A DNA stretch of 64,000 nt. It comes from Panopea generosa (Eukaryota > Mollusca > Bivalvia > Adapedonta > Hiatellidae). Positions 36,398 through 47,300 of the stretch are shown here, piece by piece; within the stretch, counting starts at the first letter, position 1, and each line of letters starts with the position of its first letter. Below the pieces are notes generated by a model that was not told where the DNA came from, ran no database searches, and was given only the letters and a program-made list of their open reading frames with translations. Both the position numbers and the translations under genes were made by a program. Location: contig CM055907.1 of NCBI GenBank assembly GCA_029582155.1, positions 9,156,451 through 9,220,450 of the forward strand. Direction: 5' to 3'.

Positions 36398-36600
36398 TTT
36401 GTTACTCGGTCAGCAATTTCTGCCCATGTCTTTTTCGGAGCTGAGATATAGTCTCCACATCCCTTATACTCTCCAAAAAAGAAGCTCCTCCTTATCTAGA
36501 ACAAATGCCACCAACCGGGATTCCTCCCCCAAGGACCAGCCTTTCGATTGTTTCTTTATCCCTTTATTCACTGACGTCGTGGCGGGTAAATCCACTGGCG
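36398..36600 (-). pseudogene. Myb/SANT-like DNA-binding domain fragment, frameshifted
   Basis: On the minus strand one frame reads KGWSLGEESRLVAFVLDKEE and, after a one-base shift in an A-run (about 36475-36482 on plus), another reads YKGCGDYISAPKKTWAEIAD followed by RVTK and a GTGAGT donor at 36397. Two tryptophans with spaced Glu/Leu residues and the ending W-AEIADRV are Myb/SANT-like features. No zinc finger or other domain is attached. Recognition is by eye and the frameshift argues for a dead copy. Confidence 0.33.
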
Positions 36601-37980
36601 TTTGTTTATAAACGCTCACGTGTTCGTGTTTTCAATATTGAAGAGCAATCGCCAGGCCGCTTATTACATTGACAAATATCAAACTCGATTGAGTCGTTCT
36701 CAAAACATGTAGATGAATTAAGATTTGAGCACAGATTTACCTGAGTCCAAGTTTGAAACCAATGTTTAAATTTAAGTCTGATATTTCTATTTTTATTGTG
36801 TTTTGTATTAACGTTCATCGTATTTGTTAAATCAAGACTTTAATTTTTTTTTTTTGTGAAATTTCAACATATTTCGATTTCAATCCGTAATAATTTAAAT
36901 TCAGAGGAAAAATATTAAATAATTGATAATTGGAATTGGTCATCATTTTTATCAGCTTTACTTTGGCACCATGGTTAAATTCAGACAAAGATTCGAAGAG
37001 TTATTATAGAAATACTAAAAGTGCCGTGGACACGTTATTGCTATTAGCCTGCCAGTCTCTGTAATCAAGTCACTGATTTTAGTTTTTAAACTTGTTTATG
37101 ATTTACTTTTAAAATGATATGTCGACTGCTTGAAACAGCTTTTGACAGCTTTGGAGGTTCCGTACGTGTTAGTCTGGGCCCCTGCACAACTTCATCCCAT
37201 AATCGTATGTACCCGAAATAAATTTTGGATGGTAATTCCGAGCAAAGATATATTTACAGTACTGATGCTTAAATGCAAAATAGTGCATTGGTTAATATCA
37301 TTGATTTCGGGTCGTAAGGACTGGTGTTCAATCCAACCTATCTATTTTTTTTATTAGATCGTGTTTACACACTTAAGTCAATTATTTATGTGTACTTATT
37401 GCCATTTGTAAATTAACCGTTCATCCGTTCAATTTTTTTGTCTCTTCTGTCCGTCCATCGATATCTTTTTTGGCTCTACTTGACAAAGGCCAGCAGGGCT
37501 TATGTCGTGGTAAATTGTCCGTCGTCCATCCGTTAACCTTTTTCTTGTGAAAGGTATATCCCCACATTTTTCAAAGAATCTTATCCAAACTCGCACAGCA
37601 TTCGTATAACAACAAACAAGTTATTGAACCAGCATGATTGAACCACAGATGCTCCCTGCCACAGGGCTTACAAGCACATTTTTAAAGAAACTTAAAAAAC
37701 ACCTTTTCTCTGAAAGTTCAAGCCATAAACCATAACTATTTTAAACAAGGAAAAGAAGACATTACATGGAAATTGCTAATTATGATGACGTTTTAATAAT
37801 AACAGAAAATATCATAGCAGACGTTTTAGAAAACACTATTTGGTACTTTCAGGGAACTATGTTTAAAACTTTTGGAAATCTGGGTAACAGTGGAAATACT
37901 TTAAGAGATCTGGGAAACATGGATAAAATACTTTTGGGGAGTTTTGGCAAATACTTTTGGAGATCTGGGGAACAATAGGC
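36601..37980. other. Intergenic with short tandem and dispersed repeat-like blocks
   Basis: Region 37430-37540 carries gtccgtccatcg and gtccgtcgtccatccgttaa, a pattern often seen in bivalve dispersed repeats. 37850-37985 has a degenerate about 50-bp repeat (actttaagagatctgggaaa and similar). No gene is recognised. Confidence 0.4.
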
Positions 37981-37984
37981 ATTA

Positions 37985-38900
37985 CTTTAAGAGATCCAGA
38001 GACGTTGATACTCTTTCTTTGCTTTGTTCATATTTTCTCTAGCTATTCTGCACGTCTCTTCCAACCTATGTCTCTGATCTAGCATATACATATCAGTGTT
38101 TCTTGTTTCAGGTATCTCACATTCATCTGTCAATAGCCCTTTCAAAACTTCCATGAGACCCCTAATTGTTCGACCATAAAATAGTTTGAACAGTGAAAAA
38201 CCTGTTCTTTTTGGGGAACTTCTCTATAAGCAAACAATACTGCTGATATGTATCTATCCCAGTCTTTCGGCTTTTCTTGACACATCTACTTCAGCATATT
38301 TTTCAAAACCCCGTTCATTCGTTCACATACACCATTACATTTGGGATTATATGTAGTGGTGAACAACAGGTTGAGTGACACCAGTCAGCACATTTCTTCC
38401 TTCATTTCTGATGTAAATTGAGTACCTCTATCACGTAATATCACAGAGCTTCAATCATCCGTTCTGCTTCGATCCTTGGTAACGCTATTGCGTTAGGATA
38501 CCTTGTTGCATAATCGACTACAGTCAGTATGTAGCGATGACCTTTTTCTGATGTAGGCGCAATTCGCCCTATTAAATCTACTGAACCCTGTGAAATGGTG
38601 TGTCTATAATTGGCATTGCTCCCAGCGGAACTTTTGACACCCTGCTCTTTGATATGGGCTTCTGAAATATGTCACACGATTTACAAAATCTTAAAACATC
38701 ACTTGTTGTGACCAGTGAAATCTTGTAGTGAAACGGTCAACTGTCTTCTGTACAGATAAATGACCTCCAACTATTGACTCGTGAGCTAACGTAATAAATC
38801 GCTTTCTAAAAGGTGTCGGAACAACAATTTGTTTCAACTCACTACTGTCGTTATTCCGACTTTGTGAAAAAAAAATCTTCTTTTTCCCATTGTAACTGTA
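37985..38900 (-). pseudogene. Integrase of a Gmr1-like Ty3/gypsy retrotransposon (degenerate)
   Basis: Minus-strand reading with several stops and shifts shows, in order: a zinc-binding-like start (LAHESIVGGHL), the first catalytic-core block VVDYATRYPNAIAL, RDRGTQF with the second Asp, YNPKCNGVCERMNGVLKNML with the catalytic Glu, and WDRYISAVLFAYREVPQ. These are the DDE integrase core blocks of gypsy-type elements. The integrase directly follows the protease/linker, with no RT or RNase H between them, and the RNase H lies downstream at 32785-33165. That order is the hallmark of the Gmr1-like lineage. Many lesions make it inactive. Confidence 0.85.
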
Positions 38901-39215
38901 TTAATGACCACTCTTCGTGGTCATATCATTTTTACTTTGGGCATATCCCCATACTTTATTTAAGCTCTTATCATCTTTCTGAACTTTCTTCAACTTTTGT
39001 AAGTTGATCTCATTGCCTTGAAATTCAAAAACATTAAATGATGGGATGGGCTTCTTCTCCTTTTCAGTTTGAGCTCTGGTCTTAACTGTAAAAGCGACAA
39101 TCTCATCCGAAACAGACTGTGTTTCATCTCTGATTTTCCCGTTCTGATCTGGACTATCTGAAACACCATTGATATTGCCAATTATCAAATCACAAATCAA
39201 TGAGCTCATTACCAT
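38901..39215 (-). pseudogene. Protease-integrase linker of the retrotransposon
   Basis: The frame contains VKTRAQTEKEKKPIPSF and LQKLKKVQKDDKSLNKVW. A TRAQ-type basic segment followed by a K/D-rich helix is typical of the stretch ahead of the integrase zinc finger in metazoan Gmr1-like elements. A probable frame change joins it to the protease frame upstream. Confidence 0.65.
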
Positions 39216-39253
39216 TGCTTCTATTTCACCCTTTAAATATGGTGTATCAACTT

Positions 39254-39802
39254 CTATTTTGGCTGCTGGGACAATCCGAGCACGAACATCATAGCTATCA
39301 TGGCATATCTTTTCTCAAATATATGTTCCTCTCGAACCAAATCTTTCAGAATTGCTGCCAGTTCGCACCCAGTATCCCTAAAAACTTTAACCTTTTGCTC
39401 TCCAAAATAATCTCGTTTGAGATCAAGTTTTCTATCGCTTCCGAGCGATTCTATTGTACAGCTTCCAGCAAATATCGGCACTGATATAACATTTGGTAGT
39501 TTCAACTGTCCATCTTCGACACAGTCCTTGAATGGGCTTTCATCCACTGACCTAGTTATACATAAAACTTGGACCTTGCTGTCTTCATATGCTTTTACCT
39601 TCCGACTATCAGTCCTTCTCCAGTTATATTGTGACTGCTGTTTATTATCTTTTGAACCCTTCCAAGGTTCTTTAAACCCAACTGCAGCACCACTCGATTT
39701 TCTTTTATCCTCATATCTACAAAGAAAACATATTTTCTTCCTGACCTCAGAACGTTGCCCAGTTGATGGTTTGAACGCAGTTGCAGGGTTTGGTCGAAGC
39801 AT
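39254..39802 (-). pseudogene. Aspartic protease region of the retrotransposon
   Basis: The 182-codon frame has RDTGCELAAILKDLV, with the DTG catalytic triad at about residues 138-140, preceded by a charged Ser/Lys-rich stretch and a CFLC remnant of a zinc knuckle near residue 25. The frame is open, so this is the best kept part of the element. It follows gag, as expected. Confidence 0.65.
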
Positions 39803-40650
39803 ATGTCTGTTCGACGAAGCATTGTTCTACGGGGATCGGTTTGTAGTTATCGTGCCTCCATGTGCTTCGATATACTGTTCGGCCAGCTTGGTCACTTCTT
39901 CCCGGCCTTTGGCATTCTTTCTTTTAAAACCAATGCCAGTTCTGGCGAACATGTTCGAACAAACTGTTCCCGGACTATCAAGTCTTTGAGGTCTTCAAAT
40001 GAAGCTTCAGTCTCGACCATCTCGGTCCATCTTCAGAAGTACCTATCTATCTTAGCCATGAACCGAAACACTGTTTCACCATGATCTGGTTTGCTTTCCC
40101 TTAACTTCAGTCGAAACCCTTCTTCTGTCAACTGGAATCTTTTAAGTATCGCTTTTTTTCTAATCTGATAATCACCAGCATTTTCTGGCGGCATACTTGT
40201 ATATATTTCAAGTCCTTTCCCAGTTAACATTGAGCTCAAACTAACTGTCCATGTATCTTCTTTCCAGTTTTGAGACTTTGCAAAGCGTTCAAAACGTTCT
40301 ATGTTTGCAACCATACTATCCGTTTGCTCCTCAAACTTTGGGAGCTTCGGCAGCAAACCTTTAGAGCCACTTTCATAGTGTCTTTAACTCCAGTTTCAGC
40401 CCTGAACTTCAACAGTTCCATCTCACGTTCCTGCTCTCCCCGCTTCAAATCAGCCTCTCGCGCCTCAAGCTTGTCTCAAACCTGCTTGTTTTTCCATTTG
40501 TTCTATTTCAAACAACCTTTTCTTTTCGTCTCGAACCTGGTCTTTCTTTTTCAGCTCTATTTCCAACCGCCGCCTCTCATCTTCTCGTTTTTGCATACGT
40601 TCCTCCCGACTTATGTAATCTGACCATTTCTTTTCTACAAAAGCCATCAA
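39803..40650 (-). pseudogene. Gag of the Gmr1-like retrotransposon (frameshifted)
   Basis: An N-terminal charged coiled coil (MMAFVEKKWSDYISREER... with KKDQVRDEKKRLF) at 40465-40650 is followed, after a frame change, by LPKLPKFEEQTDSMVANIER, SLSSMLTGKGLEIYTSMPPE and ILKRFQLTEEGFRLKLRES at 40033-40356, then DLKDLIVREQFVRTC in the next frame (about 39950-40000). This is the SCAN/gag-like arrangement of these elements. No LTR or primer-binding site was found to the right. Confidence 0.65.
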
Positions 40651-41356
40651 CTCGAAACCAGACAGTTCAATCCTTTCACCAATCGAAATCTACTTGTCAT
40701 AGTCTATGATACTGATGCATGTTTTGCTAACAATAAACAAACGTATTTGACTATATGAGAGAGTCAACAAACGTATTTATAAATGTAACAAATTTTGGTG
40801 AAATAATAATATATTTTCTACACAAAATTCAATCAAATGTACATTGACCTTTCGCGGTAGAAGAACAACAGAAACGTATGCAAGACTATGGTACTTCCAC
40901 ATAATTAAAGTAGAGAGCTGTAAAGTTCTCACTGCACAGTTGAATTTTGCTTTTGTTTTTTTATAAGTATTATTTTTTCATAGCAGGAATGTAAACCCAC
41001 ATAAAAATGCCCAATAACTGCTGGGTTGACCAGTATGTTTTTTTAAAGAGTGTGCAGTGACACCCTGAGATTATTTTAAAAAAGAAATCTTCAAATGCTC
41101 ATAAATACAGGCATATGTTGAAATCCTATAAAAGTCACTTTTTCAACACCAGTGGTGTCTTATTGCAGTATATGCTATACCAACTTTTGCTCTACTCATC
41201 TGCAGCAAGATATCACAACCACTGTGAACCATTTAAGAAATATTTCAAAAGTACATAGGCCTTTTTTGAGCGTAAGAATCATGTTACCGTGGAAAAAAGA
41301 GAACGTAACTGTGTAATGAGACGTTTAAGAGTTAGTTTATACTATTAATGTATTGT
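40651..41356. other. Intergenic, nothing recognised
   Basis: AT-rich; a 5' LTR would be expected here if the retroelement were complete, but no terminal TG...CA repeat pair is visible. Confidence 0.4.
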
Positions 41357-41502
41357 AGCTCGATTGCGATGAAAGTCCGCTTCCTGGGTAGAACCGGTAC
41401 TAAGTGTTGTTTTATGAGAGGCATCGGGTCGAGCTGGAAATCGAACCCGCAACCTCTGGCGCGGGCAGTCAACACTCTATCCATTAGACTACCGCCCCGC
41501 TT
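41357..41502 (-). mobile_element. tRNA-derived SINE, family 3
   Basis: On the minus strand the head gggcggtagtctaatggata (box A) and gttgcgggttcgatttcc (box B) fit a Pol III promoter at normal spacing. The body contains taccggttctacccaggaag and cggactttcatcgc, a conserved central block common in mollusc SINEs. Acceptor-stem pairing is weak, so it is not a tRNA gene. Confidence 0.7.
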
Positions 41503-42459
41503 AGAGGGGTTACGGGGTTAATCATCAAACATACAGTACATTGCAAAATCAAGGATCTAAACAACTGACAAACCTCTTGATATGTTGAGTAAATATGAAA
41601 ATGGCAATGGCTCATGATTTTTACCTCGCCTGAAAATTATATGACTATAAAACTCAGATAAAGACAAACCACATGCAAAAAGTGTTGTTTCTTTTATCAA
41701 TTTAGCGGTTTAACCTGCAAAACGGTTTAATAGAGGTGTTTTAAACCAACTGTTATTTTTGAGATTCGATAAATAGCAATACACATTTGTATTAAAATAT
41801 CCATATACATTACAGACAAAAATACAATGACACATTATCGTAATAATTTAAACATATTTTATTCACATAAAAAAAAAATAAAACCATAGTCAAAAGCTAT
41901 CAATATTTGATTATTCTCCAATTTTTACAACTTGGAAAACCTTAAATAATACCAGCTGTTACGTTATAACCTAATACAACAATTGCATATTTTACCTGGA
42001 CTATATGACGGAACATGTTCGTTTTAAAGGACTAGCAACTCTGACGGTGATTTCCGAGATTTTGGCAGATAAATGACAAAGGAATGAGTTGTGGGAATAC
42101 GTTTCTTCAAACATGAATAATACAGAACTCCAATCTTTCACGAACCTCAATATCAGTATGTATGCGTTTATGTCAATATTTTGATAAATATTGTAGCGAG
42201 AGACTAACATGCTGGCCATATTTCCTTTGTCATTTACGACCAGCAAACACTATATCCGCTTTATCTATATTTAGATACAAAAGCTTTGTACATGTATTTT
42301 ACCCTCACGATCAGTATATATTGTTGCGTTGCAGGCTCTTGTTGAGGAATTAGATTGTTTTCTATTCATTGTTGCGTATTTGACTTAAGGTAGTTCGCAG
42401 CGTTCCTAGCCGATTTTTTACATCTCGCGAAAATTATCAATAATTTGTACACGTGTACT
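41503..42459. other. Intergenic, nothing recognised
   Basis: AT-rich. Short frames at 42001-42353 overlap on both strands and have no motif. The last 80 bases (from about 42385, ttaaggtagttcgcagcg) resemble 54364-54384 and may be the true outer end of the foldback family. Confidence 0.4.
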
Positions 42460-43480
42460 ATAAAGTCTCAGCTTTTGTTTAACTTTATTTTTTTTAAAAA
42501 TTGTACCACAGTTTTTCGTTAACAGCGCCTCCTAGCGGTATGTATTTTACAGACGATTTTCGCCGCGTTTCCCTTATAAAATAGTCAATATTAACGCAAA
42601 ATTGTTTTTGATAATATTTTTACATTACTGATGTTATTACTTGTGGGAAGAATATAACTTTTACACAGATAAAATACAAATTATGTTACTTTCACGTCTA
42701 ATCATAACGACGGGGTTGGTTTAAATGCGGGTTTAAAAACAATAAATTTTGAACGTTCACGTCTGATTGCATAAAAACGCGCTGGTACAAGTTCTTGGAA
42801 TTTACAAATATTAAACTTCATTAATTTTACTTTAATATGATAGAAAAAAAGAGGGGGTGTTCACGCTAGTTTTTTCATTAATTCGAATTTAAATTAAAAA
42901 TGAAACCCTTAAAAACACATGACGTTTGTCTGCTGTTTCGGACGACGTCGTTATTTTACGCAAGTATTATATGGCGTTTTCTTGACGTCGTTCGAAATCA
43001 CAAGCAAACGTCGTGTTTTTTTAGTGTTTAATATCAATTTAAATTCAAATTGATGAAAAAACTAGCGTGACACACCCTCTTTTTATTTGATCATATTTTA
43101 GTGAAATTAATAAAGTTTAACATATGTGAAATTAAAGAGCTTGTACCAGAGCTTTTTCGCGTAATCAGCTGTGAATGTTGAAAATTCGTTGTTTTTAAAC
43201 CCACGTTTATATTAACCCCGGCGTAACGATTAGATGTAAAGGTAACACAAATTATATTTTATCTGCATGAAAGTTATTACCTTAACGCAGGAAATAAAAT
43301 GAGTCAATTAATAATGTTATCAAAAATAATTTTGAATAAATATTGATTATTTTACAAGGGAAAAACAGCGAAAATCGTCCGAAAAATACGTACCACTAGG
43401 AGACGCTGTTAACGAAAAACTATGGTACGATATTAAATAAAACAAAGCTTAAACGAAAGCTGAGACTTCAGAGACTACAA
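42460..43480. mobile_element. About 1-kb foldback (inverted repeat) element
   Basis: The left arm is mirrored at the right arm over about 480 bp. Examples: cagtttttcgttaacagcgc with its inverse near 43405-43430; acgctagttttttcat with atgaaaaaactagcgt at 43053; agtctcagcttttg with gaaagctgagact at 43456. The centre is near 42965 and the spacer is short. Arm identity is roughly 80%. It lies about 700 bp downstream of copy B. A single-arm relative is at 54364-54590. Confidence 0.9.
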
Positions 43481-44183
43481 ACAGCCATCTACAATAGACA
43501 CTTTACGGTATATTGCCTGTGATTTGTTCCATCTGCTATTCTTTTTTTAAATTACAACAATACATTTTGACAATATATCATGACAATGACAATAATTTAC
43601 ACAAGTCATCTTCTATGCATGGATATATGAAAACATCCTCATCAACAATTCTTGTATAAATTATACCAATAGTGTTGATCACGAGTGTGAAGCCATGTGC
43701 CTATTTACACACACAAAAACATCATGTATATTGTCGGATCTACAAATGTTCGCTTTACACAAGGGACGGTATCAACTTTAGGCACGGTATCATATAGACA
43801 TAGGACATGTATTTCTATCAACAATTCTCAAAGTTTCAAACATACAAAAATTATGTAAAGTATGCCACGACAATCAAATTCAAACCAATTCTAGTGAGGC
43901 CAAATAAACAGTCTGAAGATATAAACATTATGTAAACGTGTAAAAAACTACTTTCTCTCCTAATTTGGTAAGTGAAGAAATAAACAGTCGTCAAATATAT
44001 AAAACACTAAATAATATTTGTCATGTGTTCTCATTAATTCTTATATTGGACGAAAATATAATAATAAATCCAAGTTTGGGCACGTATGATAACAGGCATA
44101 ATATGTTTCTCTCGTCAACTCTTGTGAAGATTAAAACTAGTAAACAGCCGTACACTGTGAACATTCGTGTTTTGTCTGTGCGC
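43481..44183. other. 3' flank of transporter copy B
   Basis: Holds the anchors shared with 10146-10324 and, at 43965-44183, the segment homologous to 15048-15269 downstream of copy A exon 6. It includes aataaataaa-type A-rich motifs usable for polyadenylation on the minus strand, none clearly placed. Confidence 0.5.
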
Positions 44184-44308
44184 TCATTTCTCCTTGTTAA
44201 GTTTGTTGACATATGGAACGGAGAGTGATAAACATCCTCCCGCAATTGCCATGGTTCCCAGCAAGTGATATGACGCGTGATAGTCTCCAGTAGCATCTCG
44301 TAAAGCTC
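44184..44308 (-). CDS. Copy B coding exon 6 (aa 622-662, stop)
   Basis: The acceptor ctacttccag precedes (G)GA GCT TTA..., encoding ALRDATGDYHASYHLLGTM and AIAGGCLSLSVPYVNKLNKE, then K and TGA at 44184-44186. It completes TM11-TM12 and leaves a very short cytosolic tail. The longer frame 44021-44389 on the same strand is a shadow. Confidence 0.88.
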
Positions 44309-47300
44309 CTGGAAGTAGATATAATTACGTTTTCTTGTATTATCTATTATTGATTCAACAGTACTCGAAGCTGCATGTTTATCAAACACACACGTGACAA
44401 TTACAATGAATATTCAGTTATCACTTATTCCTGAAAAATGATATAACATTTACCAGTTGCAAGTACGAAATAAGCAAACACAGTACGTATGCAGATCCTT
44501 AATTTAATTGATTGATTAGATATTAAGCGTCATTTTTATTCCATTGATGTCTAACAGGCAATCAGTTAATCTAACGACTGTTTCCTGGGATCATGGAAGG
44601 ATAACAAGTAATCTAGCACATCCCATCTCCACAAGTAACTGATTACTTCCTCACTTGAATCAGCGGTGAGAGACGATTGATAATGATACGCAATGTCGTA
44701 TATCATTCATCACGGAGAATGTGGCCGGGCGGGGATTTGAACTCGCGACCCCTGGATTGATAGTCAGACGCGTACCGACTGAGCTAATCAGACCCGCCTT
44801 CTATTTTCAAAACATGGGTAAATGATTCAAAGAAATCCTGTGCCGCACATTTATGGCCATTAATAATATGTTATTGGCTCAAACGTATTTCATTTCTAGT
44901 ACTTACATGCATATTTTAGAGAAAAAAATACAAAGAAATAATATGTATTGGACAATCATTTTAACCCATCATTTCAAAACATGCTTGACTTCTCTTCTTG
45001 TATAAAGAAAATATTAATGATTTTAATTTTTCAATATAACTTTCTTATAGTAATGCTTGGGGATTGATCGCTCAAAATGCTTCTTATGAAAATTCAAGCT
45101 GCCAATTAGTTTTATCTATGTCATCATTGCAGTGTTTCTATTTATAAAAACACTTTGGGTTTATCAATAAATATTGTTTAACAATTACTACATAATATCT
45201 CAGTGTATATTAAGAATTATAAGAAGTTAAGAAAAAATATCTAAAATATCCAAAATCGAAATATGTTGTATGCGTAAAAAAAATCTGATCATGAGCCATC
45301 CAACGTTGTTCTATATACGGGGGGCGTTCGATAAGTAATGTTATTAATCCCATAAATTATGAACCATAAACATTGTAAACTTAAACAGTCAGATAGATTT
45401 GTTTGTTGTGCATCCGATGATACCAACAAACAAATCGTGCGAGTTCCAGAAAACGTTTTTATCGTAGTATTGACCACATACAGTTGTATAAACTGCGGTC
45501 AATTATAGTTAAAGTTTGAAAAACAAGCTGCTAAATGTGTTCAATTACGGAGCTGTATGTGTGTACAAGTGTATTACGTATACCGCAGATTTTTTTGTAA
45601 TTTTTTATTTCATTGTAACAGTTTAACAATATCAGAAGTAAAGAAACACATTATGATATAATATATACAAAATTCAACATTTGCACATTTGTAAAATTAA
45701 GGGCAAACTTTCCTAGTCCTTTAGGGAATTGGTTAACTCTCATTATATATATATATATTGTTAATGATATCAAATAAGCTATACAATAACTATATATACC
45801 ATATTGTTTCATTTTGTACTTACATTCAATTTCTTTTATTTACAAGGAAAGTTTGCTCTCTATTCTGTTTGTGAAAAAGAAAAAAGCTTTACAAACATAA
45901 AGCCTAAAAACAGAGGAGAGGCTAATGCTTAATCAACACAATCAGGTGTTCGCAGAAGTATCTTTAAGAAAAATAAGTTTAAAGAAATATATTCTATGTA
46001 ACCGAGGTGGTTTGTACTGAGTTCAGAAAAACTACGTTTCTTTTAATTCCCAGTGATTACTGAATAGTTGAATCACCATTCTACAACCGGTTAAGACGGT
46101 AAACCAAAGAAAATGCTGGTGAAACAGAAACCCGCTCTCAGCTTTCAGTGCGTTGTATACAAAATAAGATATCTTCATTGAAGTATTCAACATAGACATA
46201 TATGTTGTATGTTACATACTTGTATAATATATATAATCTCGAAGAAAGACTATGTAACATTATTTAATATTCAAATTTAAAGAATTATGTAACATTTACT
46301 TATATATAGACATTAAAATCATCTGAAACTGATAAAAATGCTTGTTTTTATCATGTTCTTTAAATACTAAATAGTAGTATTTTTTTTATAACAATAATAA
46401 TTGTATGAAAAAAAGATTGGAATCGTATAAATATTTAAAGCAACTAAATAACAAAAACCCGGAGGAGAATCAATAAACATATTGTATACGATTACAAGAG
46501 GTTTACAGACCTTACAAAGAGCATAAAATCCTACCAAATTAAAGTCTACTTTTGCTTTATATCTTTCTGTATAATAAAGATTTCGAATATAATGTTTAAT
46601 ATAATGTTTAAAGTTTAAAAGTTTAACAGAGTTCTTTTTTATTTAATTTATGATTGAAGATGATTTTTTTTGTTATCAATGATAATTTATTCAACACTGG
46701 GTCAAACTCTTTGTTTCCAAATAGAATATCTGTAATTGACCAGTTTGTAATAACAGCACTGTTCTTTTATTTGATATAGTCAACAAGACTAGACATAGAT
46801 TGTTTTGATGTTGCACAGTCTATAAATAGATGTTTTAGAGTTTCAATTTCTGTCTGACAGAATGTGCACATTTCAGAAAAAACGATATCTTCATTTTCTT
46901 CAGGAGTGAGTTTGTATCCAAGATTTTATGGTTGATTCTATATTGGAACCATTGTAAATTTGTACCTGTAGTGAAACTAAATGTTAGAGCATAATATTTT
47001 GACCATCTTAAATTAATTCTTATATCTTACTCCTCTTCCCACTTACATTTTGAAGAAGGTTCACTATTTTCACCTTTTTATCTTCAGCAATGGTCAAGAT
47101 TGGAAGTGGACATATAGAGTTCTGGCAATTACTGGCGTAGTGTTGACACTTAAATTTGTTGTTATATTGTCTTGCTGATGCTATAAGCCCTTCAAATTCA
47201 AGATAATTTGTATTGATATTATACTTGTTGATGAATGCTCTAATGGTATACAAATTGCCATTGCTATTCATTAGGTCATTTAAAACTGATATTCCTTTAG

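Noticed and set aside
39417..40084. Plus-strand ORFs of 190 and 93 codons
   Set aside because: Shadows of the minus-strand gag-protease frames.
41430..41502. tRNA gene
   Set aside because: Good box A and B but poor acceptor-stem pairing and an attached SINE body.
44021..44389. 122-codon minus-strand ORF (and its relative at 15161-15382)
   Set aside because: Conserved between the two copies at first sight, but the alternative frame after the ctacttccag acceptor matches the SLC16 C-terminus and ends in a proper stop. The ORF is a shadow.
45315..45345. Mariner-type terminal inverted repeat (ggggggcgttcgataagtaa)
   Set aside because: Suggestive, but no inverted partner or transposase remnant was found nearby.
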